From: Ereboglobus sp.
GTDB taxonomy: Bacteria > Verrucomicrobiota > Verrucomicrobiia > Opitutales > Opitutaceae
Direction: 5' to 3'
DNA: 64,000 nucleotides
Assembly (NCBI GenBank): GCA_029974595.1
Contig: JARKRC010000021.1
Span: forward strand, 1 to 64,000
Of this stretch, positions 1-7,449 are shown piece after piece. Made by a program: the position numbers and the translations under genes. Position 1 is the stretch's first letter; each line of letters starts with the position of its first letter. Under the pieces are notes generated by a model that was not told the DNA's origin, did no database searches, and saw only the letters and a program-made list of their open reading frames with translations.

Positions 1-130
1 GGCGGCTACCTCGGACGCAAAAACGATGCGCCCCCCCGGCATCAAGGCCATGTGGATCGGCATGACCCGCCTCTGCGACCTCTCCCTGGCATGGGAACGC
101 TTCGGCCCAGCTTCTCCATCTTGTGTATAA
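1..130 (+). pseudogene. 3' remnant of an IS transposase gene, frameshifted
   Basis: The first bases encode GGYLGRKNDA, then the frame breaks in a run of seven C (31-37). Removing one C restores PPGIKAMWIGMTRLCDLSLA and a TAA stop at 128-130. This is the typical C-terminal pattern of DDE transposases of IS4-like elements (a G-x-L-x-R-K block, then a W-x-G-x-x-R-L block). Only the tail is in the window. The frameshift is seen directly; whether it is a real mutation or a homopolymer sequencing error cannot be decided here. Confidence 0.6.
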
Positions 131-172
131 AGCTATGGCGACTCGCCCATGCCACCCGATCCATCCAAGCCA

Positions 173-191
173 CACGGGCTGGCAGCCCGTG
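173..191. repeat. REP-like short palindrome
   Basis: An 8-bp perfect inverted repeat (CACGGGCT / AGCCCGTG) with a 3-nt loop lies between the transposase remnant and the end of the lipoprotein gene. It resembles short intergenic palindromes common in GC-rich Verrucomicrobiota genomes. It has no T-tract on the minus strand, so it is a poor terminator. Confidence 0.45.
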
Positions 192-197
192 CCACGC

Positions 198-650
198 TTA
201 TTTTTTCGCGAGCGCGGCGTTCACGTATTTCGCGAAGACATTATAGAGCGGACTGTCGGCGAGCGGCTGCTTCGTTCCCATGCCTTCGCGGCGGCTGTTT
301 ATTTCCTCGCTGATTTCGGTGAAGAGGATCTGGATGTTGGAGCAGTTGTTGGGGGCGACGCCGACGCGCACGCTGGCGCTGAGCTGACGCGCGGGACGAT
401 TCATGCCGGCGGAACTGATCGCGGTCATCGCCTCTATTTTTTTCTGCGCGGCGCCGCTGCTTGTGATGTTGTAGCCCATTTGGGCGAGGGCGGCGACGGA
501 GGCGGAATAAGCCGCGTTTTCGTCGGCCTCGACAATGACGTCGTGATAGGTGGGGCGTACCTGTTCGCGGAGATTCGTGATGTTGGACTGGCAGCCGGCG
601 GCGATAAGAAGCGCGAGGGCGGCAAAAAATGATAAGGCAATTTTTTTCAT
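198..650 (-). CDS. Small predicted lipoprotein of unknown function
   Basis: This 150-aa protein starts with a charged n-region (MKK), a hydrophobic stretch and a lipobox ending ALLIAAGC, so it is probably lipidated at Cys19 or close by and exported. The mature part resembles small periplasmic lipoproteins with a mixed alpha/beta domain, but I do not recognise a named family. The start at 650 was chosen because it gives a clean signal peptide and its ATG overlaps the aguA stop (ATGA, 647-650), which implies translational coupling to the agmatine operon. An in-frame extension to 737 would bury the signal peptide. Confidence 0.75.
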   Translation of the reverse strand: MKKIALSFFAALALLIAAGCQSNITNLREQVRPTYHDVIVEADENAAYSASVAALAQMGYNITSSGAAQKKIEAMTAISSAGMNRPARQLSASVRVGVAPNNCSNIQILFTEISEEINSRREGMGTKQPLADSPLYNVFAKYVNAALAKK

Positions 651-1732
651 GATGCTGCTTGTTCCGTTTTGTTTGAAGCGGGTTGTTGTTGGGAGATGCA
701 GTGAAGGGTGCCGAGCCCCCAGATGAGTTCGTGGCAATCGACCGGAACGATTTCGCGGTCGCGGAAGCAGCCGGCGATGATTTCGCAGGCTTCGGCGTCG
801 CGCTTGGGCTGGCGGAATGTGGGCACGAGCACGGCGTCGTTTATGATGAGGAAATTGGCGTAGCTGGCGGGGACTCGCTGGCCTTGGAAGGCGAAGGGCT
901 TGGGCATGGGGAGTTCGACGATGTCGAATTTTTTGCCGGATGAAGTGCGCATGGCGCGGAGGCGTGCGGTGTTTTCTTCGAGGATGGCGTGGTTGGCGTC
1001 GCGCTTGTTCGGCTCGACGACGGTGATAAAGCCGTCGGGTTTGTAGAAGCGCGTGATGTCGTCAATGTGGCCGTCGGTGTCGTCGCCGACGATGCCGTCG
1101 CCGACCCAGAGGATGGTGTGCACGCCGAGATAGTCGCGGAGGTTTTGCTCGATTTCCTCGCGGGTGAGGTGCGGATTGCGGTTTTTATTGAGGAGGCATT
1201 GCTCGCTGGTGAGGAGCAGGCCGCGTCCGTTGACGTCGATCGAGCCACCTTCGAGGACGACGTTTTTTTCGAAGCGGCGGAGTTTGAGTTTTTTCGCGAC
1301 GAGGGGAGGGATGGTGTTGTCGAGATCGTAGGGCGGGTATTTGCCGCCCCAGGCGTTGTGCATCCAGTCGGTGACGGCAATTTCGCCGGTGTCGTCGTTT
1401 TTTACGAAGATGGGGCCGTGGTCGCGGCACCAGGCGTCGTTTGTCGGGTGGTCGTAGAAGAACACGCGCGACATGTCGGCCCCGGCGCGGTCGCAGAATT
1501 TTTTGGCGCGGGGCTGAAGCGCGGCGGCGCAGTTGATGCGGACGTTTTCGCGGTAGCTGATCTGCGCGACGATTTGCGCGAAGACGTAGGGAATGGGCCG
1601 GAATTGTCCGGGCCACGAGGCGCGCTTATGCGGCCACGAGAGCCAGATGGCGTCCTGCTGCTCCCACTCGGCGGGCATGCGGAAGCCGAGGGATGCGGGG
1701 GAGTCCGGAGAGAAGTTCGGGCGAGATGGCAT
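647..1732 (-). CDS. aguA: Agmatine deiminase
   Basis: This 361-aa cytoplasmic enzyme of the peptidyl-arginine-deiminase-like family hydrolyses agmatine to N-carbamoylputrescine and ammonia. Visible family motifs are WCRDHGPIFV (101-110), EGGSIDVNGRG (161-171), the catalytic-site block DTDGHIDDITRF (218-229) and the C-terminal nucleophile Cys345 in GTLHCISQQQP. Length matches the family (about 340-370 aa). The start at 1732 gives the usual short N-terminus before the PAEWE motif. It lies downstream of aguB on the same strand and overlaps the lipoprotein gene, so the operon carries both steps from agmatine to putrescine. Confidence 0.95.
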   Translation of the reverse strand: MPSRPNFSPDSPASLGFRMPAEWEQQDAIWLSWPHKRASWPGQFRPIPYVFAQIVAQISYRENVRINCAAALQPRAKKFCDRAGADMSRVFFYDHPTNDAWCRDHGPIFVKNDDTGEIAVTDWMHNAWGGKYPPYDLDNTIPPLVAKKLKLRRFEKNVVLEGGSIDVNGRGLLLTSEQCLLNKNRNPHLTREEIEQNLRDYLGVHTILWVGDGIVGDDTDGHIDDITRFYKPDGFITVVEPNKRDANHAILEENTARLRAMRTSSGKKFDIVELPMPKPFAFQGQRVPASYANFLIINDAVLVPTFRQPKRDAEACEIIAGCFRDREIVPVDCHELIWGLGTLHCISQQQPASNKTEQAAS

Positions 1733-1749
1733 GATAAGAAGCGGTGCGG

Positions 1750-1971
1750 TTAGTCGGTGGATGTTTTGCGGCTGGTGCGTGTGGGATGATAATAAACAGG
1801 CGCTTCGTGCAACATTCCCGGTTCCATAGGGGAAATCCAAACAATCCTGCCGTCTCGCCATGCGGCCAAAGGTTTGTTTTGGCGGCGGTGTTCGTCAACC
1901 ACCTTGGCGACTGCGTCGGTCAATGCGCGCGTTGCTTTTTGCGCGAGTGTTGGCTTTGGTGTGGCTTTCAT
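1750..1971 (-). CDS. Small hypothetical protein inside the agmatine operon
   Basis: This 73-aa basic protein lies between aguB and aguA, 17 bp before the aguA start, on the same strand. It begins with an amphipathic helix (LAQKATRALTDAVAKVVDEH), followed by a short segment with AAWRDGRIVWI that looks like a beta-strand pair. No signal peptide or membrane segment is seen. I do not recognise a family. The position, the sensible composition and the absence of a competing frame support it as a gene, but no convincing ribosome binding site is visible. Confidence 0.55.
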   Translation of the reverse strand: MKATPKPTLAQKATRALTDAVAKVVDEHRRQNKPLAAWRDGRIVWISPMEPGMLHEAPVYYHPTRTSRKTSTD

Positions 1972-2068
1972 AAGGCGTGCGCTTGTTTCGGACCAGCGAT
2001 TATATAACAGTTGGCGGGTTGGTCCGACATGGGGAGTTCATCTCTTCTCAATACAATGTAAGATGATT

Positions 2069-2950
2069 TCAGTCGATGAAGCGCTTGGTCAGATTTTCGT
2101 AGGCGTCGATGCGGCGGTCGCGGAGGAAGGGCCAGTGGGTGCGGGTGACATCGACTTTGGCGAGCTCGATGGGGACGAGGAGGATTTCTTCTTTGTCGAT
2201 GCTCGCTTTGGCGAGGATCTGGCCGCTCGTGCCGGCGACGAAACTCTGACCCCAGAACTCGATGCCATCGCCGCCGACACCTTCGATGTGCTCGTGGCCG
2301 ATGCGGTTGACGGACGCAACGTAGCAGCCGTTTGCAACGGCGTGCGAGCGCTGGATCGTTTCCCATGCGCCGTGCTGGTTGACGCCGTATTCGGCTTTTT
2401 CCTTCGGGTGCCAGCCGATGGCGGTCGGGTAGAAGAGGATTTCCGCGCCCTGCATGGCGGTGAGACGCGCGCCTTCGGGATACCATTGGTCCCAGCAGAT
2501 GAGGACGCCGATTTTGCCGTAGCGCGTTTTCCACGCGCGGAAACCGGTGTCGCCGGGCGTGAAATAGAATTTTTCGTAGAAGAGCGGGTCGTCCGGAATG
2601 TGCATTTTCCGGTAGACGCCGAGCAGGGAGCCGTCGGCGTCGATGATGACGGCGGTGTTGTGGTAGAGGCCGGAGGCGCGTTTTTCGAAGAGCGAGGCGA
2701 CGATGACGGCGGCGTGCTTTTTCGCCAGTTTTTGGAAGGCTTTTGTCGTGGGGCCGTCGATGGGCTCGGCGAGTTTGAAATAGTCGTGGTTTTCGCTCTG
2801 GCAAAAATACTGCGAGCGGAAGAGCTCCTGCGTGCAGATGATTTTTGCGCCTTTGCGCGCGGCTTGCTCGGCGAGGGCGAGCGTTTTTTTCAGGTTCGCC
2901 GCCGGGTTTGCAGCGCAGGCGTGTTGGAGAAGGCCAAGTGTGACTTTCAT
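2069..2950 (-). CDS. aguB: N-carbamoylputrescine amidase (nitrilase superfamily)
   Basis: This 293-aa cytoplasmic carbon-nitrogen hydrolase cleaves N-carbamoylputrescine to putrescine, CO2 and ammonia. The nitrilase catalytic triad is visible: Glu42 in CTQELF, Lys115 in YRKMHIPDD and Cys152 in LICWDQWYPE. Length and the C-terminal THWPFLRDRRID motif match the AguB subgroup. The start at 2950 (MKVTLGLLQ) is the family start; an upstream in-frame ATG at 3007 would add unrelated residues. With aguA it makes a complete two-step putrescine route from agmatine, but no arginine decarboxylase is in the window. Confidence 0.95.
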   Translation of the reverse strand: MKVTLGLLQHACAANPAANLKKTLALAEQAARKGAKIICTQELFRSQYFCQSENHDYFKLAEPIDGPTTKAFQKLAKKHAAVIVASLFEKRASGLYHNTAVIIDADGSLLGVYRKMHIPDDPLFYEKFYFTPGDTGFRAWKTRYGKIGVLICWDQWYPEGARLTAMQGAEILFYPTAIGWHPKEKAEYGVNQHGAWETIQRSHAVANGCYVASVNRIGHEHIEGVGGDGIEFWGQSFVAGTSGQILAKASIDKEEILLVPIELAKVDVTRTHWPFLRDRRIDAYENLTKRFID

Positions 2951-3114
2951 GCGACGGATTAAGAATGAAGATTTTGGAATTAAGAAGGAAAAAACTGTGC
3001 GCGACATGCGCGAGTTGACCGCGTGATGTGGCGCGGGTTTCGCGGCGCGCCGCGCAGGTGGCCATAATGAGCCGGATTAATCGTGACGCGCAGGGGAGAG
3101 GGGAAAATCCGTCC

Positions 3115-3151
3115 AAAAAAACAGCGCCAAGGATCATGGACTTGGCGCTGT
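3115..3151 (-). terminator. Intrinsic terminator after hisG
   Basis: On the minus strand, a perfect 10-bp stem (CAGCGCCAAG / CTTGGCGCTG, at 3122-3131 and 3141-3150, plus one outer A-T pair) with a 9-nt loop is followed by seven T residues. It lies just after the hisG stop (3178), with the geometry of a rho-independent terminator. Confidence 0.9.
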
Positions 3152-3177
3152 TGCGTTGCCGGGATAGAAATGGATTC

Positions 3178-4062
3178 TCAGTAAACGACTTTGTTCAGCG
3201 GATACTCGATGATGCCTTCGGCGCCGAGCGACTTGAGCTGCGGGATGATTTCGCGGGCGACGCTTTCGTCGATGATGGTTTCGAGGGCGACCCATTCGGG
3301 GGAGGCGAGGGGAGAGATCGTCGGGTTGCGCAGCGCGGGGAGCGATTTGATGAGCTCGTCGAGGCGGGCCTTGGGCGCGTTGAGCTTGAGGCCGACCTTG
3401 CTGCCGGCTTCGAGGGCGCCGGTGAGCATCAGCGCGATGGTTTCGATTTTTTTGCGTTTGGCGGGGTTGGCCCAGCTCGCCTTGTTTGCAATGAATTTTG
3501 TGTTCGTGGTGAGGAGCGTGTCCACGATGCGGAGTTTGTTTGCGCGCAGGGAGGATCCGGTCTCGGTGATGTCCACGATCGCGTCGACGAGATCGGGCAC
3601 CTTTACTTCCGTTGCGCCCCAGGAGAACTCGACGGTGACGGGGATATTCTTCTTTGCAAAATAGCGTTTCACCGTGCCGACCATTTCCGTGGCGACGCGT
3701 TTTCCGGCGAGATCCTCGGGCTTCTGGATGGGCGAGCTTTCGGGCACGCAGAGCACCCAGCGCGATTTTTGAGTGCTCGCGCGGCTGTAAATTAAATCAC
3801 AAACTTCAACCACGTCGGACTCGTTTTCCTGCACCCAATCATGGCCCGTGAGGCCGCAGTCAAAGAAACCGTGCTCGACATACCGGCTCACTTCCTGGGC
3901 GCGAATGAAGCGGCCGTCGAGTTCCGGATCATTGATGCTTGGCTTGTAGGAGCGGGAGCTGGTCGTGATCACCCAACCCGCCTTGGCAAAGAGACTTTTG
4001 GTCGATTCTTCGAGGCTGCCTTTGGGAAGTCCGATCATGAGCAATGGCGCTGGGTTTGACAT
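3178..4062 (-). CDS. hisG: ATP phosphoribosyltransferase, long form
   Basis: This 294-aa enzyme catalyses the first step of histidine biosynthesis, joining PRPP to ATP. Visible features are the N-terminal [10 protein letters not shown] (12-21), DCGLTGHDW (68-76), and the PRPP-binding block [19 protein letters not shown] (157-175). A C-terminal regulatory domain spans roughly 215-294, so this is the long, HisZ-independent, histidine-inhibited type. The start at 4062 ([15 protein letters not shown]) fits the family; an in-frame ATG at 4110 would add cysteine-containing residues encoded within a direct repeat. It stands alone, with its own terminator and no other his gene nearby. Confidence 0.95.
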   Translation of the reverse strand: MSNPAPLLMIGLPKGSLEESTKSLFAKAGWVITTSSRSYKPSINDPELDGRFIRAQEVSRYVEHGFFDCGLTGHDWVQENESDVVEVCDLIYSRASTQKSRWVLCVPESSPIQKPEDLAGKRVATEMVGTVKRYFAKKNIPVTVEFSWGATEVKVPDLVDAIVDITETGSSLRANKLRIVDTLLTTNTKFIANKASWANPAKRKKIETIALMLTGALEAGSKVGLKLNAPKARLDELIKSLPALRNPTISPLASPEWVALETIIDESVAREIIPQLKSLGAEGIIEYPLNKVVY

Positions 4063-4084
4063 AGTGGGACCAAAGCACACGCAT

Positions 4085-4139
4085 GCTTTCAGGGCTTCAA
4101 GTTTTTTCATCGGAGCCTGCGGGCTTTCAGAGCTTCAAG
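4085..4139. repeat. Pair of 17-bp direct repeats upstream of hisG
   Basis: GCTTTCAGGGCTTCAAG (4085-4101) recurs as GCTTTCAGAGCTTCAAG (4123-4139), with one mismatch and a spacing of 38 bp. The pair lies in the 171-bp divergent region between hisG and the response regulator. It could be a regulator-binding pair or the trace of a small duplication. Confidence 0.6.
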
Positions 4140-4181
4140 ACGTTTTTCTGGTATTTCTTTGCAGATGTAATGTATTTGTTC

Positions 4182-4205
4182 TTTACAATTTGGCTTAATT
4201 GTAAA
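4182..4205. promoter_or_regulatory. AT-rich inverted repeat upstream of the response regulator
   Basis: TTTACAATT and AATTGTAAA form a perfect 9-bp inverted repeat around a 6-nt spacer, 28 bp before the response-regulator ATG at 4234. It could be an operator or a 5'-UTR hairpin. The AT-rich composition contrasts with the flanks. Confidence 0.35.
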
Positions 4206-4233
4206 AAATCTGCTGCCAAAATCCAAAAAACTT

Positions 4234-5004
4234 ATGAGATCCGCACCAAGACCCTTGATTTTGATCGTAGAAGACGAGGAAGAGCTCGCCAAGCTCATCG
4301 CCGCCCAGCTCGAAGAAGCCGGCATGCAAACACAGGTTTACACCCGTTGCGCGCATGCGATGCGTTTCTTGAAACGCAACTTCGCAAACCTGCTTCTCCT
4401 CGACATCAACCTGCCCGACCAATCGGGGTTTCAGCTCCTCGAGGAACTCAAGAAGAACGACATCTCGATCCCGACGATTTTCCTCACGGGCAATACTCTC
4501 GAAGCGAGCAAGATTCGCGGCTTCAGCCTGGGCGGTGACGATTACATCACCAAGCCCTTCAGCTATCCGGAACTGATCGCGCGCATCCACGCCGTGCTCC
4601 GCCGCTCCGAATCCGCCAGCGACCTCAACGTCACCAAAAACGCCAAGGTGAGCGACGAGCCATTCGCGTTCTGCGGCGCCAAAGTCACGCCCGTCCGCCT
4701 CGAAATCGAATTTCCCAACGGCACCGTCGCCAAGCTTGGGCGCAAGGAACTCGGCATCCTTTCCTATCTCAACCAAAACCGCGGCGTCGTCATCACTCGC
4801 AAGGCGCTCATCCACTCCGTGTGGGGCATCCATGCCGACGTGAAGAGCCGTTCGCTCGACCAATACATCGTGAAAGTTCGCGAGCTGTTCCGCGCCAACG
4901 GCCTGAACCTCGACACCTTCCGCACCGTCCACAGCATCGGCTACATCTTCGAACCGCAGAATGGCGCTCCCGTAGCCGCTGGATCAGACGCTGCGAAAAG
5001 CTGA
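4234..5004 (+). CDS. OmpR-family response regulator, orphan
   Basis: This 256-aa protein has an N-terminal receiver domain (about 7-120) and a C-terminal winged-helix DNA-binding domain (about 145-242). The receiver has the acidic pocket Glu13/Asp14, the phospho-acceptor Asp57 in LLLLDINLP, Thr85 in FLTG and Lys107 in YITKPF. The effector half has the OmpR-type signature ending VRELFRANG...FRTVHSIGYIF. No sensor kinase is adjacent, so its stimulus and targets are unknown. The gene is monocistronic, with a strong terminator after it. Confidence 0.93.
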   Translation: MRSAPRPLILIVEDEEELAKLIAAQLEEAGMQTQVYTRCAHAMRFLKRNFANLLLLDINLPDQSGFQLLEELKKNDISIPTIFLTGNTLEASKIRGFSLGGDDYITKPFSYPELIARIHAVLRRSESASDLNVTKNAKVSDEPFAFCGAKVTPVRLEIEFPNGTVAKLGRKELGILSYLNQNRGVVITRKALIHSVWGIHADVKSRSLDQYIVKVRELFRANGLNLDTFRTVHSIGYIFEPQNGAPVAAGSDAAKS

Positions 5005-5056
5005 CGGCTGCGACATGCGCCTTTGACTCAATTCAAGATACGGCGGCAGCGGCCGG

Positions 5057-5089
5057 ACGGCGTTTCGCAAAAACGAAACGCCGTTTTTG
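5057..5089 (+). terminator. Intrinsic terminator after the response regulator
   Basis: A perfect 11-bp stem (ACGGCGTTTCG at 5057-5067, CGAAACGCCGT at 5074-5084) with loop CAAAAA is followed by a run of T. It lies 52 bp past the stop. Confidence 0.9.
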
Positions 5090-5200
5090 TGTCCGCGCGG
5101 CGGGATTATTTTCCGTATTGCCGAAAGCGGGAATGGAAAATCCGAGATCATTCCACTTGCGCCACCGCCGCCCCAGCGGTTTTGCTGTGGGCACTCTTAC

Positions 5201-6562
5201 ATGAAGCTCATTGACCTCAACCGTGACGGCGCGATCGGCGCCAACTGTAATTATTTGCAAATCGGCGCGCTCAACATCGTCATCGATTCCGGCCTCCACC
5301 CGAAAAAAGCCGGACGTGAAGCCGCCCCCGATTTCAGCAAAATCCGCAGCGTTCACCTCGACCTCATCATCATCACGCACTGCCACCTCGACCACATCGG
5401 CAGCCTTCCGATTCTCCTCCGCGAACACCCGGAAGCCCCCGTCGTCATGACCACCTCCAGCGCCATGCTTCTCGATCGCATGCTGCACAACTCCGTCAAC
5501 GTCATGACGCGCCAGAAAGAGGAAGCCGGCATCCCCGAATATCCGCTCTTCACCCACGATGAGGTTGACCGCCTCAAAAAGCGTTTCACCGGCATTCCCT
5601 TCGGCCAGGCCAAGCGCATCGCGAGCACCAAGAACGACGCCATCACCTTCATTTTCCATCCCGCGGGCCACGTCGCCGGGGCCGCCGCCGTGGAAATCCA
5701 CCACAAGCGCCGGCAGATTTTCATCACCGGCGACGTCCTCTTCGAAAACCAGCGCACGCTTCCCGGCGCGAAATTCCCCGTTGACCGCTTCGACACCCTC
5801 ATCATGGAAACCACGCGCGGCAACACGGAGCGCCCGCCTGAAAAAGCCCGCGGACTCGAAGTCGCCCGCCTCGTGGATTCCATCAACGAAACCATCCAGC
5901 GCGGCGGCTCTTTTTTGATTCCCGTCTTCGCGCTCGGACGGCAGCAGGAAATTCTTTCCATCATTCACGACGCCCGCAAATTCCGCCGCCTCGTGGACTG
6001 CCCCATTTACGCCTCCGGCCTCGGCATGGATCTCGCCGATTACCTCGACCAGATTTCGCGCAAAACCAAACACGCCAATTTCAACCGGGGCATCATCAAA
6101 GACCTCAAAATCAAACCCGCTCCCCGCAAACTCAACCCCGGCGAAGACCCCAAGCAGAACGCCCTCTACATCATCAGCAGCGGCATGCTCGTGGAACGCA
6201 CGCCCTCCTACGTTCTCGCCTCGGGCCTCATCGGAAACAGCAACAACACCATCGGCTTCGTCGGCTACTGCGACCCCGAAACCCCCGGCGGCGAAATCCT
6301 CGCAGCCCGCTCGGGCGACACCTATCTGTTCAAAGCCATCAACGTGAAGGCAAAAATCAAAGCCCGCATCGAAAAGTTCGAACTCAGCGGACACGCCGAC
6401 CGCGAGGAACTCCTGCAATTCGCCGTGCAAAGCAACCCGCGCGCAATCGTTCTCACCCACGGCGAACCGTCAGCCCGCGCCTGGTTCATGGAACAGCTTT
6501 CCGAAGCGCTGCCGAAAACCAAGATCATCGACCCCGTGCCGCTCCAGGAATATCAGATCTAG
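5201..6562 (+). CDS. Beta-CASP metallo-beta-lactamase family ribonuclease or exonuclease
   Basis: This 453-aa protein has the metallo-beta-lactamase fold. The zinc motif THCHLDHIGS holds His60, His62, Asp64 and His65. His157 in FHPAGHVAGA and Asp178 in FITGD complete the MBL core. A beta-CASP insertion follows, then a C-terminal RMMBL-like end with SGHADREEL and LTHGEPSA. This layout is that of the CPSF73/YSH1-like RNA-processing group, so an RNA-cleaving role in the cytoplasm is likely, but the substrate is unknown. The start at 5201 gives a normal N-terminus; an earlier in-frame ATG (5087) would translate through the previous gene's terminator region. Confidence 0.88.
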   Translation: MKLIDLNRDGAIGANCNYLQIGALNIVIDSGLHPKKAGREAAPDFSKIRSVHLDLIIITHCHLDHIGSLPILLREHPEAPVVMTTSSAMLLDRMLHNSVNVMTRQKEEAGIPEYPLFTHDEVDRLKKRFTGIPFGQAKRIASTKNDAITFIFHPAGHVAGAAAVEIHHKRRQIFITGDVLFENQRTLPGAKFPVDRFDTLIMETTRGNTERPPEKARGLEVARLVDSINETIQRGGSFLIPVFALGRQQEILSIIHDARKFRRLVDCPIYASGLGMDLADYLDQISRKTKHANFNRGIIKDLKIKPAPRKLNPGEDPKQNALYIISSGMLVERTPSYVLASGLIGNSNNTIGFVGYCDPETPGGEILAARSGDTYLFKAINVKAKIKARIEKFELSGHADREELLQFAVQSNPRAIVLTHGEPSARAWFMEQLSEALPKTKIIDPVPLQEYQI

Positions 6563-6564
6563 GA

Positions 6565-6659
6565 ATTTTCGATTCTCGATTTTCGATTGCGCGCTACCGC
6601 GCGTGTTCGAAGTCCAAAGCGGAGCGGCAGCTCCCAATCGAAAATCGAGAATCGAAAAT
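6565..6659. repeat. Dispersed long inverted-repeat element, copy 1
   Basis: A perfect 25-bp inverted repeat (arms 6565-6589 and 6635-6659, built from ATTTTCGATT-like units) encloses a GC-rich core with a smaller hairpin, GGAGC/GCTCC. A closely similar element lies at 25382-25489, between two unrelated genes. It resembles a MITE- or REP-type non-coding repeat. Confidence 0.8.
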
Positions 6660-6722
6660 CGAAAATTTCCCCGCTTCCTTTTAAGTTTCCAAATTTCCTC
6701 CAACCTCCACAATCCATCGCCC

Positions 6723-7361
6723 ATGAAAAAAGACGCCATCATTTCCAAAATCAAAACCGAGAAAGTCGTCGCGCTCATCCGTGCCGACAGCTCCGACGGT
6801 CTCCTCGACTGCGCCCGCGCCCTCGCCGCCGGCGGCCTCACCAGCATCGAGCTCACCATGACCACGCCCGGCGCGATCCGCCTTCTCGAAAAAGCCAGCG
6901 CCGAGCTTCCCGATTTCCTCTTCGGCCTCGGCACCGTGCTCGACACCGAAACAGCCCGGGCAGGCATCCTCGCCGGCGCGAAGTTCATCGTCACGCCCGC
7001 CACCCGCCCCGATGTCAACGAGCTCTGCCGGCGCTACAGCGTTCCAATCTTCTGCGGCGCCTTCACGCCCAGCGAAATCCTTCGCGCATGGGAATCCGGA
7101 GCCGACGTCGTGAAGATTTTCCCCGCCGAATTTTTCGGCCCGAGCTACATCAAATCCGTCAAGGCTCCCTTCCCTCAAATCGACATCATGCCCACCGGAG
7201 GTGTTAACGAAAACAACGTCGCCGATTTCCTCAAGGCCGGCGCCGTCGCCACCGCGGCAGGCAGCTCCCTCGTCGAAGCCAAGGCCTTCAAGGAAAAAAA
7301 CTGGGCTGCGATCACCGCGAAAGCCAAAGCCTTCGCTGCCGCAGCCGCCACGGTCAAATAA
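6723..7361 (+). CDS. eda: KDPG/KHG aldolase (2-dehydro-3-deoxyphosphogluconate aldolase)
   Basis: This 213-aa class I aldolase cleaves 2-keto-3-deoxy-6-phosphogluconate to pyruvate and glyceraldehyde-3-phosphate, the last step of Entner-Doudoroff and hexuronate breakdown. The active-site Glu43 in SIELTMTTPGA, the phosphate/substrate block GLGTVLD (68-74) and the Schiff-base Lys131 in VVKIFPAE are visible, and PTGGV near the C-terminus is also typical. Length matches the family. Start 6723 is the first ATG after the repeat element. Its closeness to a uronate-type polysaccharide cluster is suggestive, but it lies on the opposite strand. Confidence 0.93.
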   Translation: MKKDAIISKIKTEKVVALIRADSSDGLLDCARALAAGGLTSIELTMTTPGAIRLLEKASAELPDFLFGLGTVLDTETARAGILAGAKFIVTPATRPDVNELCRRYSVPIFCGAFTPSEILRAWESGADVVKIFPAEFFGPSYIKSVKAPFPQIDIMPTGGVNENNVADFLKAGAVATAAGSSLVEAKAFKEKNWAAITAKAKAFAAAAATVK

Positions 7362-7390
7362 TCGCGCCACCCGCGAAAATCACATTTCCC

Positions 7391-7420
7391 AAGCAGGCCG
7401 GATTCCGGCCTGCTTTTTTT
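7391..7420 (+). terminator. Intrinsic terminator after eda
   Basis: AGCAGGCCGGA / TCCGGCCTGCT forms a stem of about 11 bp with a tiny loop, followed by seven T. It separates eda from the convergent saccharolytic cluster. Confidence 0.92.
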
Positions 7421-7449
7421 GTTTCTTCGTTACGACGAGCGCCGGAAAT

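Noticed and set aside
1968-3137. Long basic open frame overlapping aguB
   Set aside because: It is an Arg/His/Pro-rich shadow. The aguB frame carries the complete nitrilase triad.
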